The notes under the pieces are model-generated. The model worked only from the letters and a program-made list of their open reading frames with translations, was not told where the DNA came from and did not search any database. DNA of 64,000 bases from Nematostella vectensis (lineage: Eukaryota; Cnidaria; Anthozoa; Actiniaria; Edwardsiidae), in assembly GCF_932526225.1 (NCBI RefSeq), contig NC_064041.1:4461046-4525045 (forward strand), given 5' to 3'. Of this stretch, positions 41,001 through 56,000 are shown piece by piece (position 1 is the first letter of the stretch; each line of letters starts with the position of its first letter). Both the position numbers and the translations under genes were made by a program.

Positions 41001-44000
41001 GCAATTCTTTCTCTATCTTATTCATTTAAATATATTGACTATCTAAAATAAAAGGTTAGCAACGCCGTCGCCTGAGGGGTCTTATTTGTACTGTATAGGG
41101 CGCGCGAAGTTCGATGGGTAAAATCTTAAAATCAAAGATGGCTGAAGAGCGGCCTTTCGCTGGTGAAATGCCTTCCCGGAACATTTTACCACAATTATGG
41201 CGAATAAGAGTGGAATACTTTTCAAAAGTTGATCAAGTCGATAGTCTCAATGTTGTTGGGGCATAATTCAAGGAGCTGGAAAATCACTGCGCATTTCTAT
41301 ACTTTTTTGCATTTGAAGTACCTGGCCTTTTCTCCTGATGATAATCTTTGTACTAGATCTCATGAGATTGCTCTTCAGTACAAACTACAAACAGCTCTAT
41401 AAAAAATATCCCACCCACTTACTTATTCTATATACTAAAACTATATTTTCTATACTCTTTACTGTTAACTTACACCTAGTTCACCCCCCCCCCCCACCAC
41501 CACCACCAACAACAACACCGTTTAACACACACACTATCCCAATGCCCCAGGTGCCGATACAAATCCCCTTTTTCAACCAATAAAAAATAAGGTAACAAAA
41601 GGACGAACTGGTCGCAACAGTGTATTGGGCAAGTGTTTTTTAAGGAGGGAAAAGGCTTATTGCTTCTTTGATTCCAAGTGGTTAAAGCAGTTTTTTTTTA
41701 CGATGATATTTTCCCATAATCAAAATACTGCTACTTTATATCAGATTCAACTCCCTATTTATAAATATTTGGCCAAGCAAGATCTGGGTCTGTGTTGAAT
41801 ACAATCTGGAAATGTGGTCTCCAACTATTGCACTTGCAGTGTAAGTGATTTGACGTTTAGAGTTTATTGGGAGGTGGAATTTAAGAAGGGTGTGGGTTCA
41901 GGGTTTGAAATAGCACGTTGGGACATCTTCAGAAAAATGTGTGAGTCTCTTCAATCCCCATGATCCCACCACAATATATCTCATGGTTAGAAAATGTATT
42001 TGAGTAAAATCTTATGACAATATTGAATCTCTCAATAACAGTTTTTTTTACTTGATTTGTTAATAAAGAAATACAATATTTGCACCAGATTGTTTTTTAT
42101 GACTTCTCTTGACTTGAACAAATTCTATATGTTCTTATTATAGATTTATTATAGTACTAAGTTCGTGATGTTAGTTATCATTTAGATAATTATATTTTAA
42201 GAATTATGAAAAGCACTTACTAGAGCGTGCCCAAGCGTGTTCCGTTTGGGGACTGGCATTCGTCATTAGGAATACCCCCCTATAAGGTGAAATGCGAGGA
42301 GCACGCGCCACAATCCGAACAGTCTCATGGAGGCAAAACGTCCCACCCATCCCCACCCAAACCACGTTTTAGCAACCTAGTGAGCGATAGAGTGCCCTCA
42401 CCTTCACTGGGCAACATGTTAAAGGTACTTGCGGCACGTAGCCATTTTAATCCCAGTCTGTGTCCTATTGCCCTTGCGAACAAGCTCGCCAAATCGTTTC
42501 TATTTCTCATTTGTCAAGCAAGCAGTAGAGGGGAAGGCATAAACTCCATACTCTTACTATTGTACCCACCACTTCATAATACCCAGTACCCTTTATTTGT
42601 TGTAGGGTATTCCTTCTGGATATGTAAGTTCTTCTCTCTTGTGTGGAGGACTCTGGTGTCCATCTTTGGCATTATTCTTTAACTGTACACATGTTTTAAA
42701 TTTGAAATGCATTGTTGCGTGCAATTTAAGAGTCTGTATTATATGATTTGATGAAAAAAAAACTCCCAGACTCCTGTAGAAAAAATGTGTCTTTCCCTCC
42801 ATTCATTAAACACTAGAATCTGTTAAGTCTCACTGAGAACACTGAGAACATTACCTTTATCGTCATTGACGATCTTGACTGTCATCACGGAGTGGTCACC
42901 AATCTTCGCTCTGGCTTCGTTCGTCGTGAGAGTAACTGTAAAGGTTTTGTTGAGTTCCACTATATCATCATTAAACAGTGGGATACTTAAGGTCTTGGAT
43001 GTGTCGCTAGGCGCGAATTCTAACTCCGTATAAAGCGGTTGCGTCTTGTAGTCTGCTCCTGTCAAACCGTTCATGCCATTCTTGGCGGTACCATCCGTGA
43101 CAGTGAGGCTAAGGGATGGTGTAGCAAATAACTGATCAATACAACGACAATACAAATCAATGCCATAATCACTTTTATAATAAAGATTCAGGCACTGCCC
43201 TAAAGCGGCGCCAGCATATCACATTCCCCATGATCAATACAACGAGAATTCAAATTAATGGCCATAATTATTTTTTTATGATATAGAGATTCAGTCACTG
43301 CCTTAAAGCGGAGCCAGCATATCACCCCAATGTTCAATACAACGACAACACAATGAATAATGATCAACACAACGAGATTACAATAAACAATGATTTATAC
43401 AAAGAGAATACAACAAACAATGATTTATACAAAGAGAAAGCAATAAACAATGATTAATGCAAAGAAAATACAATAAACAATAATTTATACAAAGATAATA
43501 CAATAAACAATGATTTATACAAAGATAATACAATAAACAATGATTAATGCAAAAAGAATACAATAAACAATGATTTATACAAAGAGAATACAATAAAGAA
43601 TGATTTTTACAAAGATAATACAATAAACAATGATTAATGCAAAGTGAATACAATAAATAATTTTAATACAAATAAAATATAATAATCAATGATCAATACA
43701 AAGCAAATACAATGAACATTTATCAATACAAAGTGAATACAATAAACAAGATCAATACAAAGAAAAAACAAAATAAACAATGATCAATACATAGAGAATA
43801 TAATAATCAATTTTCAATACAAAGCGAAAACAAATCATCACAATATATTTAAATACTTACTTGACTTTAAGTGTAACCGACTGAGTTGCTTTTGCTTTAG
43901 TCACAATTATATCTACCGTCCCAGCGTCCTCTTCGACTTCCAAAGTCGCCGACTTTAAGGAAAATGTCTCTGGAAGTAGAAAAATAACGTCTTTTAGCTG

Positions 44001-47000
44001 GAAGCTGGCGAGTAGGGACGAGTCGATTATGCTTATAACAGCTTTTGCTTGCATAATATGCTAGTACCATTGCTCGCTTTTATTAAAATTATGCTCAAAT
44101 TTTGCTCGCTTTTATGTGCATGTGCATATTTTCCAACATTATGCTCGAAAAAAAAATGGAAAAAACATTAATAAAAAAGTTGATCTTTAAACCTCTTCTT
44201 CAATATGGGCGGTATTACAGCAACCCAGTAAAATACTTTTCTATCCTCCTGATCAGCAAGGGACTGGGAACAAGTTTTCCTAGACTTCCACCTCTTCCCT
44301 CGTCCTCAGCCTCCCGCCCCCTCCCCCCCAAAAAAAATATTAACAATGATAATAATAAGAGTGATAATAATAATACATTGTTATAAGAATAATAACAACA
44401 AACACAGTAATAAAATAAAAAAGAGAGATCAATGTTACATTTAAATGATACATTAAAAAATATACATGAGGTTTGTTTCTACATTTTCGGTCTGAAAAAT
44501 GCAGAATATTCTGAGCATTGCTTTTTTGCAAAAAAAAAATATACCAGAAATTATGCTTATCGTCCCAACAAGCTAGTCTGTACGTCAATGAAGCGTTTGA
44601 CTGCTGAAAAAACAACTACATACACGCACGCACGCACACACACGTCAATTTACACACAAATCAACAATAAACCGTTCAATTACTTACCCTGGAGGTCATT
44701 GTCCAGGATGGTAATGATAACTTCTTTTCTTGTTCCAATCCTTACATCAGCGTAGTCTTCTGTCATAACTACTTTTAATTGCTGTGTTCCTTCGACAATG
44801 TCATCGTCGGTGATAACGACATCGACAGTTGTCGCCTTGTCAGCAATTGCCATAGTCTTAACTTCATCGGATAGACCGGTAAAGTCCTCTCCGCTTGTAG
44901 CAGAATCGTCTTTTGTGTTAATCTTAAGATCCACCGCTTTGGTTGGTGCCGGATTTGTGCGCTCGATGTCTAATGTTACTTTTCCAACATCTTCATTGAC
45001 TGTCACTGCCGTTTGTTTGAATTGGTACGTCACTAAAATAACAATAATAATAATGATAATAATGATTGTAAGAGGAGGGGGGAGAGGATACCCTAAAAAA
45101 CTTGTTTAGGGCATCAGAGTCTAATAGAGAGTTCTACTTGTATGGCATGCCAATGCGAGAAAGTAATAAACAATGAAGCAGGCAGCCAAGCCAGCAAAAA
45201 GCAATCAACTGTAAGCGGTCAAAATTGACAAAAAGGTGCACAGGTATACCGTACCTAGATCGGTATCCTTGATTGTGACCACGCATTCCGTGGTTGACCC
45301 CCATTCAACGTTATCTGTGAAATCCGGGGAAGTGAGCTTCAAATTTATTGTTCTGTCGCCATCGATATCATCGTTATCAATAATATTCAACACCAGGGAT
45401 TCCTCAGATACTGTATTGCCGAAGGTTACCGCGTTGTTGAATGTAAAATCATCGCCCACTTTCGCCGACCCGCCAGTCACTTCAACCCTGTGGAAATAAA
45501 CTAAAAATCAGAGAATATATGGTTCCAGAAAAGCCCATCATCTCTACCGCCATCCAAAGATGAAAATATATAAGCAGGGGCTGGTTCCTCCAGTAAAGGA
45601 GTTATCGGTGGATAAATTACGTTATTATCAGAAAAACTATCCGCAGATAAATATAGGAATAGATCACGGGCTATAGGATAATCTGACTCCGAAATGAAGT
45701 CTATAATGTCTTGTTAGTGTTGAATAAAGCACGTATTCCTCCTCAACTGGCCGTATCGCCTTGGTTTCTCTCCTCCAGCGTGCTCTGTCCCTACGACCTT
45801 TTGACCTTTCAAACGACGCGTTATGTAACCGCCGTCGCTGGGGGTCGTGTTTCTCATTTACCAGGCGGCGGTTACATAGCGCGTCGTTACGTGCTTAATT
45901 CAACACTAACAAGACATTAGACTTCATTTCGAAGTCAGATTATCCTATAGCCCGTGAATAGATGCAAGGGAGAATTGCATAATATCAAAAGTGATTTCAC
46001 GGATAAGCGTGTGTGACCGTTGATCCAGCTGTAAGTGGGGCCGATGAGACCTAGGGCTGGTATTAAGGTTAAAGACAGAGAGACTTGCAATATAGGGGAC
46101 CTTCTCCCTAACGTAAAAAATCAAATAAACGCCCCTATCTAAAGAACGCCTTCTATCTAATGAACGTCCCCTTTAAGGTTACAAGTTTATGATGAATACC
46201 CCTCTCTAATAAACGCCCCTCTATTTCACGCCCCCCACCACCTTCCCACCCAGCTTAAAAACAAACGACATAGGAATTCTGGTAATATAAATCAAACTCA
46301 AATTGCCTTTTTGCTTAATCTGAGCTTGGCTTCTATTGATTGAGAATTGCTCAACGTCAAGAAACTGCTTTCCACGCAGGCAATAATTTAACGTGATCCT
46401 GACTGAGATTAGGACCCCACTGCACTTGCGATTGTTATATTGTTATAGTTCGTAAAGAACGCCCCTCTCTAATATATACCTCTCCTATCTATTGGATAGG
46501 AGGATATATTTTTCGAAGCCCCTGTTGTCTCATTGGTATCAAATATATAAGAAATCATATAAGAAAAAATGTTATCTAATGAATATACGTTAAAAACTGT
46601 GTAGTACCCTTTATTATTTAAAATTCTTAAAAACTTTCACTTATATCAATCTAGCCAAAACAAAGCATAGATAAACTTTCAAATTTAGGGAATTGAATTT
46701 GATTAAAATTTCAATTTTCTACAGATCTTTGAAAATTTTCCTGGCCGCGCGAAGGGAGATTGAATCGAATGAATAATTCCAAGTATTGGCGGGTATATCT
46801 GAAACAACGTATTTTCCTTAAATCCTTAAAATTCAGAGACGGCAATACCATAAAATATTGGTGAATTGTTTTCTTTTGCAATGCTACCCACAACGAGGCG
46901 GAGAATAATTTAAGGTCGAGAATTGTATGAAAACAGAAAATGTCGTTTTGTTGTAGGTTTAAAAACAGCGCGCGCTCGTGAGAATGTCGCCATTCTTGAT

Positions 47001-50000
47001 TGCGAATGCAGCGCGCGCGCACAATGCAAAAACAATTAAAAGCCTAAAAAATATCTGCTAAATTTTGTAGAATTGTTTCCTGAAGTTGAATAATCATTTC
47101 ACTACCGGATGAGATATAAAGATGACGGTAAAAGTTGTAATCACACAACATTCTTCAGCAATAACTTAGAAGACAGGAAGACGGGAACCGGTTTAGCGCG
47201 CGCATATGTTTTCTCATGTAATTTGGCTGACATCTCGATCTACGTCACAAATGACTGGACCCGGGCCTTTCAGTTCACGGACTTTTTTCCGAAGGTTGAC
47301 CAACATCCCTCAATATTACAGATTTGAGTTATTCGCGCGAAGGCGTGTTTTATAGGGTCCATACGAACCACCTACCATTCGGAAGATGAAAATATAAAGA
47401 ATTGACAAAGACTATTAACTCTGAAAGGTTATATGGACTTTAATTATTTATAAAAAGGTTGATGAGTACCACAGGGTTGTCTTTGTAAAAGAATCCTTAG
47501 CGTCTGAGGTTTTCAAAAAAATTTTTTTCCCCATCCGAGAAAAATTAACAACCCCTAAAATCTCCTATATCCAAAAAAAGTAGGACAACTAGCTGCATAA
47601 AAAAAATTGTTCTTACTTGATAACAATGTTCAATTCGGTGGCTGTTTCCTGCTTAATCGGCACCTTAAGTGTAGATGACTCCTCGGCTACTTCAATAGTT
47701 GCTTCTTTAAACGTAAACGTTGCTGTTTGAATAATGGTAATCGATTAATATGAAAAAGTCTACAAGCATTTACATCAGCGTTTTAAGATTTTAACCTTCA
47801 AAAAACCTTCCTTATAATGTTGTTATATCCCCCTCCTTGTGTTCGTCATGTTCCATTTGTTGTCGTTATGTGCCCTATGGTATCCGTTATGTTCCCTATG
47901 GTATACGTTATGTTCCCTATGGTATCAGTTATGTTCCCTATGGTACCCGTTATGTTCCCTATGGTACCCGTTATGTTCCCTATGGTATCCGTTATGTTCC
48001 CTATGGTATCCGTTATGTATCCTATGGTATCCGTTATGTTCCCTATGGTATCCGTTATGTTCCCTATGGTACCCGTTATGTTCCCTATGGTACCCGTTAT
48101 GTTCCCTATGGTATCCGTTATGATCCCTATGGTATCCGTTATGTCTCTTATGGTATCCGTTATGTTCCCTATGGTACCCGTTATGTTCCCTATGGTATCC
48201 GTTATGTTCCCTATGGTATCCGTTATGTTCCCTATGGTATCCGTTATGTCTCCTATGGTATCCGTTATGTTCCCTATGGTACCCGTTATGTATCCTATGG
48301 TACCCGTTATGTCCCCTATGGTATCCGTTATGTTCCCTATGGTACCCGTTATGTCTCCTATGGTATCCGTTATGTTCCCTATGGTACCTGTTATGTTCCC
48401 TATGGTACCCGTTATGTTCTCTATGGTATCCGTTATGTTCCCTATGGTACCCGTTATGTTCCCTATGGTATCCGTTATGTTCCCTATGGTACCTGTTATG
48501 TTCCCTATGGTACCCGTTATGTTCCCTATGGTATCCGTTATGTTCCCTATGGTACCTGTTATGTTCCCTATGGTACCCGTTATGTTCTCTATGGTATCCG
48601 TTATGTTTCCTATGGTACCCGTTATGTTCCCTATGTTATCCGTTATGTTCCCTATGGTACCTATTATGTTCCCTATGGTACCCGTTATGTTCCCTATGGT
48701 ATCCGTTATGTTCCCTATGGTACCTGTTATGTTCCCTATGGTACCCGTTATGTTCTCTATGGTATCTGTTATGTTCACAAATAAGAGGGATTATTATCAC
48801 AATAATCACTCACCCTTATCCGGCGTATCGGTTATGAAGATTGTGACTTTTGAAAAACTGCCAAGTTTTTGCATTCCTCCATCCCAGCTAATCGCATTTA
48901 ATTGTAACTTAACCTCGAATTTTTCTTTTCCTTCTGGTATATCATCGGTTTTAATTGTGATATCTTCGGTCATTGTTGAGGTTCCGGCTTTGAAGGAGAC
49001 AGCAAATCCATTGAGCCCCCCATAATCTTTTGCTCCTGCTGTGCCTGGAATAGTGACGAGCCTGCAAACCAAAACCTGTAATTAGAGTTAAAACTAAATG
49101 GCCGGATAACTCGACAAGGATAAACAAACTCGAGAACCCCTGGCCAAATTTTACTCCGTTAAATTTGTACAAAAAAATCCATTATTATCCGCGCTATTTA
49201 ACAGCCAATTGGCTCTTAATTACCCAAAACATCTGGAAGAATCTTCTAATAGTCACACTGCGTTTTTTGCGTTAAAAATGATTGAAGATTGTTACGAAAT
49301 TGACCGGAAGTATGAGGCGATTTAGCCGCTTTAAGTTTCTGTGTATATGATATTTGACGGGGAAAAAACAATTATATCTCTAAGCTCGATGAAATGAGAA
49401 TTTACCATTGGGTAAAAAATTAAAAATGGAAGAGTGTTGAGTTTTCGCGAATTTCACGTATATACGCGGAAAATATTTCAAAGTTGTGATTGATAATCTA
49501 GAGCGGATAGCCTGTTAAATAGCGCGGATTCTTTTAACGGTTGAGGTTTCCGTTAGCCCTCCGGAAGTAAACTGGTGAGAATGCAGCTTTCAGTAGTTCA
49601 GAGCATGTTCACAAACTGATCGTGGCGTGAATACGGTGACTGGAAGATACAACCCTCCCATTTCCTTCGTTACTTTACTCCTCCCATTCCTTTGTTCCTT
49701 TACTCCTCAAATTCCTTTGTTACTTTACTCCTGCCATTCCTTTGTTACTTTACTCCTCCCATTCCTTTGTTACTTTACTTCTCCCATTCCTTTGTTACTT
49801 TACTCCTCCCATTCACTTTACTCCTCCCATTCCTTTGTCCTTTACTCCTCCCATTCCTTTGTTACTTTACTCCTCCCATTCCTTTGTTACTTTACTTCTC
49901 CCATTCCTTTGTCACTTTACTCCTCCCATTCACTTTACTCCTCCCATTCCTTTGTCTTTTACTCCTCCCATTCCTTTGTCCTTTACTCCTCCCATTCCTT

Positions 50001-53000
50001 TGTTACTTTACTTCTCCCATTCCTTTGTTACTTTACTCCTCCCATTCCTTTGTTACTTAACTCCTTCCATTCCTTTGTTACTTTACTCCTCCCATTCCTT
50101 TGTTACTTTACTTCTCCCATTCCTTTGTTATTTTACTCCTGCCATTACTTTGTTACTTTACTTCTCCCATTCCTTTGTTACTTTACTCCTTCCATTCCTT
50201 TGTTACTTTACTCCTTCCATTCCTTTGTTACCTTACTTCTGCCATTCTTTTGTTACTTTACTTCTCCCATTCCTTTGTTACTTTACTCCTTCCATTCCTT
50301 TGTTACTTTACTCCTGCCATTCCTTTGTTACTTTACTTTTGCCATTCTTTTGTTACTTTACTTCTCCCATTCCTTTGTTACTTTACTCCTTCCATTCCTT
50401 TGTTACTTTACTGCAGCCATTCCTTTGTTACTTTACTTCTGCCATTCTTTTGTTACTTTACTTCTCCCATTCCTTTGTTACTTTACTCCTTCCATTCCTT
50501 TGTTACTTTACTGCAGCCATTCCTTTGTTACTTTACTTCTCTTATTCCTTTGTTACTTTACTCCTACTATTCCTTCGCTACTTTACTCCTTCTATTATTT
50601 TGTTACTTTACTTCTCCCATTCCTTTGTTACATTACTTCTGCCATTCCTTTGTTACTTTACTCCTCCCATTCCTTTGTTACTTTACTCCTCCCATTCCTT
50701 TGTTACTTTACTCCTCCCATTCCTTTGTTACTTTACTCCTCCCATTCACTTTACTCCTCCCATTCCTTTGTCCTTTACTCCTCCCATTCCTTTGTTACTT
50801 TACTCCTCCCATTCCTTTGTTACTTTACTTCTCCCATTCCTTTGTTACTTCACTCCTCCCATTCCTTTGCTACTTTACTCCTCCCATTCCTTTGTTACTT
50901 TACTCCTCCCATTCCTTTGTTACTTTACTCCTCCCATTCCTTTGTTACTTTACTCCTCCCATTCCTTTGTTACTTTACTCCTCCCATTCCTTTGTTACCT
51001 TACTTCTGCCATTCCTTTGTTGCTTTACTTCTCCCATTCCTTTGCTACTTTACTCCTCCAATTCCTTTGTTACTTTACTCCTCCCATTTCCTTCGTTACT
51101 TTACTCCTCCCATTCCTTTGTTCCTTTACTCCTCCAATTCCTTTGTTACTTTACTCCTCCCATTCCTTTGTTACTTTACTCCTCCCATTCCTTTGTTACT
51201 TTACTCCTCCAATTCCTTTGTTACTTTACTCCTGCCATTCCTTTGTTACTTTACTCCTCCCATTCCTTTGTTACTTTACTCCTCCCATTCCTTTGTTACT
51301 TTACTTCTCCCATTCCTTTGCTTCTTTACTCCTCCCATTCCTTTGTTACTTTACTCCTCCCATTCCTTTGTTACTTTACTCCTGCCATTCCTTTGTTACT
51401 TTACTCCTCCCATTCCTTTGTTACTTTACTCCTGCCATTCCTTTGTTACTTTACTCCTCCCATTCCTTTGTTACTTTACTTCTCCCATTCCTTTGTTACT
51501 TTACTCCTCCCATTCCTTTGTTACTTTACTCCTGCCATTCCTTTGTTACATTACTTCTGCCATTCCTTTGTTACTTTACTCCTCCCATTCCTTTGTTACT
51601 TCACTCCTCCCATTCTTTTGTTACTTTACTCCTCCCATTCCTTTGTTACTTTACTCCTCCAATTCCTTTGTTACTTTACTTCTCCTATTCCTTTGCTGCT
51701 TTACTCCTCCCATTCCTTTGTTACTTTACTTCTCCCATTCCTTTGTTATTTTACTCCTGCCATTACTTTGTTACTTTACTTCTCCCATTCCTTTGTTACT
51801 TTACTCCTTCCATTCCTTTGTTACTTTACTCCTTCCATTCCTTTGTTACCTTACTTCTGCCATTCTTTTGTTACTTTACTTCTCCCATTCCTTTGTTACT
51901 TTACTCCTTCCATTCCTTTGTTACTTTACTCCTCCCATTCCTTTGTTACTTTACTCCTCCTATTCCTTTGTTACTTTACTTCTCCCATTCCTTTGTTACT
52001 TTACTCCTTCCATTTCTTTGTTACTTTACTGCAGCCATTCCTTTGTTACTTTACTCCTCTTATTCCTTTGTTACTTTACTCCTACTATTCCTTCGCTACT
52101 TTACTCCTTCTATTATTTTGTTACTTTACTTCTCCCATTCCTTTGTTACTTTACTCCTCCCATTCCTTTGTTACTTAACTCCTTCCATTCCTTTGTTACT
52201 TTACTCCTCCCATTCCTTTGTTACTTTACTTCTCCCATTCTTTTGTTATTTTACTCCTGCCATTACTTTGTTACTTTACTTCTCCCATTCCTTTGTTACT
52301 TTACTCCTTCCATTCCTTTGTTACTTTACTCCTTCCATTCCTTTGTTACCTTACTTCTGCCATTCTTTTGTTACTTTACTTCTCCCATTCCTTTGTTACT
52401 TTACTCCTTCCATTCCTTTGTTACTTTACTCCTGCCATTCCTTTGTTACTTTACTTTTGCCATTCTTTTGTTACTTTACTTCTCCCATTCCTTTGTTACT
52501 TTACTCCTTCCATTCCTTTGTTACTTTACTGCAGCCATTCCTTTGTTACTTTACTTCTGCCATTCTTTTGTTACTTTACTTCTCCCATTCCTTTGTTACT
52601 TTACTCCTTCCATTCCTTTGTTACTTTACTGCAGCCATTCCTTTGTTACTTTACTTCTCTTATTCCTTTGTTACTTTACTCCTACTATTCCTTCGCTACT
52701 TTACTCCTTCTATTATTTTGTTACTTTACTTCTCCCATTCCTTTGTTACTTTACTCCTCCCATTCCTTTGTTACTTAACTCCTTCCATTCCTTTGTTACT
52801 TTACTCCTCCCATTCCTTTGTTACTTTACTTCTCCCATTCCTTTGTTACTTTACTCCTGCCATTCCTTTGTTACTTCACTTCTCCCATTCCTTTGTTACT
52901 TTACTCCTCTTATTCCTTTGTTACTTTACTCCTTCCATTTCTTCGCTACTTTACTCCTCCCATTCTTTTGTTACTTTACTTCTCCCATTCCTTTGTTACT

Positions 53001-56000
53001 TTACTCCTCCCATTCCTTTGTTACTTTACTCCTTCCATTTCTTTGTTACTTTACTCCTGCTATTCCTTTGTTACTTTACTTCTCCCATTCCTTTGTTACT
53101 TTACTCCTTCCATTCCTTTGTTACCTTATATCTGCCATTCCTTTGTTACTTTACTCCTCCCATTCCTTTGTTACTTTACTCCTCCTATTCCTTTGTTACT
53201 TTACTCCTCCCATTCCTTCGTTACTTCACCCCTCCCATTCCTTTGTTACTTTACTCCTCCCATTCCTTTGTTCCTTTACTTCTGCCATTCCTTTGTTCCT
53301 TTACTTCTCCCATTCCTTTGTTACTTTACTCCTCCCATTCTTTTGTTACTTTACTTCTTCCATTCCTTTGTTACTTTACTCCTCCAGTTCATTTGTTACT
53401 TTACTCCTCCCATTCTTCTGTTTCTCTTTCTTCTGCCTCCTTCTAGCATGCCATGCAGACTGTTTCAACGCTACTTTTTCTACTGTTTCTCTACTAAAAC
53501 CCCAAAATCAGAGATAATTTAGCTCATATCATACTACCAGAGTCGTTTGCATACGGCTTTAAAGTTACTGAAAAGAAAAGAATTTTCACCGGATTATCCA
53601 GAATTGTAGCCTTTGGGTGATTCCTGTATTTTTCTTATCGTGTGTGTACTATTTGTTTATATTTCACACATATTCATATCTACTTACTGCACGGTCAGTG
53701 TGTCTTTGATCAGCTCCTTTCCGATCATTTCCATAGTCAATGTAACCTTTCCACCGTCCTCGCTGACCGTATAGGTATCAGAACCTTTGAACTGTGTAGT
53801 CACTGCAAAAAATCAAAGACTCTGTGAGCCAACTCTTAAAGGTAAATGTATTTTCTTAGTTATTTTCTTTTGTGCATAAAATAATACAGAATACTGAACA
53901 AGGAATCAAAGATAAACATATATCAAAGATGCTAAGAATAAATAAAAATGGCCTTAATCGATTTATTTTTCTAAATGATGATGTATCATACCAATCAATG
54001 GCTGTCGTTTTGCTAAATGGTCTACAAGAGCCTGGGGCGAGCGTGCGGGTGACCTGCGATATTCTAAAACGTTAGGGACTAGGCTCCATATCAAAGTTGG
54101 CTGCCAGCAAAATCGTAGTAAACACGAATTCATGCAAGTTTTCTTTGAAATTCTCGACTTACAAAGCTCTAGAGCAATAAAAAAGCGAAAAAAGTGATTA
54201 AAGCGGACTCCCAAATATGGTATGTAATGCCTAATAAGGAAATGACCGAGCGAGCTAGAAAACGACAGTTTTTAAAACAAGATTGAGGGTGGCAAGGACA
54301 ACAAAAAAAGCAGCGTACAAGAACCATTATTTTATGCAAGCGAATAGGGTACTTGCGCTAAGAGATCACGTGATTTTTTTGGGTGGCAAATTCAAACAAA
54401 ATAAAGACTGCGCCCGTCACACCAGAGAACGACGAAAAAATAAAATCTTTAAATGAAACTAAACACTTCCTGAAAATAGGAATTCTGGCTTTTTTCGTAA
54501 GCGTGCGCTATTTTTCCACCCAAAAAGTCACGTGATCTCTTAGCGCAAGTCCCCTTTTCATAGATCCGACATGTCATTCACGCGCGCACGAATAGCCAAT
54601 CAGGAAAGAGATGGTGCAATAACAGCCATGTGGTCCCACAAATGTCCCACATAAAGTCGGCAATCGACGGCAAAATAGATTGGTTTGAGAATCTGGACAA
54701 GCAAATAAGCATATCCGGTCAGCATAGAAGATGCTAGCCCTGTTTTCCTTGACCGGCCACGTTTAGTGTCGAGTTGGGACTCAAATTGCAGAAAAACACC
54801 TAAAATTTACTACCTAGAAACGAAAAAAAAAAAAAAAAAACTACATACAAGAGCAGTGTAAGTCCCTACCATTAAACTTGTGTTTGATATTATCCTAGGT
54901 TACTTCAATTACATATAAGAATGAGACTTTCGTTTGTATTTTTGCTGTAAATCTTGAAGTTTGCCGATAAAACTTGTAATTAGAAGTCAGACGTAAACAG
55001 CGAATTCGACTTTCTCTTCTACTTTTTCCCGCACTTAAATCACTATATATATATATAATATATATATATATATAGTTTGACGGTTATCGTTTTTAAAAGT
55101 GTTAGCCAGTGTTCCTGATAGGCGAAGTGGTGTATTCAGCTTGAATAACATATATGGATACTGTGTGTAAATACAAAAAGCCCAAATAGTCGTGTTCGTA
55201 AACCAGAAGAATAAATTCAATACACCAAAAACTGGTATTCGACTTTGCCAAATTTTCGTCTTTATTTAAGATGAAAATTTGACAGAGCCGAATACCATTT
55301 TTTGGTGTATAGAATAGGTATATATAGAGAGCCGACAAAACAAGAGCATAGCCTACGAATTAAAACTTAACTTTGCGCTATTAAAAGAATACCACCAAAA
55401 AACTTATTCCCAGTCTAATATTTCATAAAAATAAAAAAAAAACAAGTTGTTTATTCTATTATAAGCATGGCGTACCTCTGTCTTCGTCTTTGATAGTTAC
55501 GACCTGATTACTTAATACTATTGTAGCGATAGTAGAATCGGTTGCCAGCTTGATCTTGAAGTCTTCAGCCCCTTCAATCAGATCGTCGGCGAGTGTCGGT
55601 ATTTTGCATGTCATTTCATTATCTTCCGCTTTAAAGGTGACTATTTGATTGGAAACAGCTGTAAAGTCTGTGCCTGAGATGGCTTCATCGCTCTCAGCGG
55701 AACACCTGTGAATCAAATTAATCAAGCTGTAAACAACTATATAGTTATAAAAAAAATAAGGAAGGCCATAACATTTATTTTATCGATATCAAATAAGGCA
55801 GACCATTAAAAACAATGTAGCTATCAAATGAGGCAGGCCATATGTACTATATCGTTATCACATAAAACAGGCCATTGTGAAGTATATCGTTACGGTCGAT
55901 TACGTAACAATCTCCGATGATTTTTAACGGAAAACACGAAAACTATTACAAAATATTAAAAGCAGTGTGATAACTGAGTGCGAATGGCCAGTTAAATTTG

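Noticed and set aside
42227-42682. 151-codon plus-strand frame in a Calx-beta intron
   Set aside because: No domain, no promoter or splice evidence, ordinary composition for intron sequence.
47817-49025. 300-400-codon frames on both strands across the 21-bp array
   Set aside because: The unit length is a multiple of three and lacks stops, so open frames are expected. The end of the plus-strand frame is merely antisense to a real Calx-beta exon.
49627-53517. 1,296-codon plus-strand open frame and its two companions in other frames
   Set aside because: Entirely produced by the stop-free 25-bp repeat; all three frames give the same peptide cycle and no start, splice or family signal supports it.
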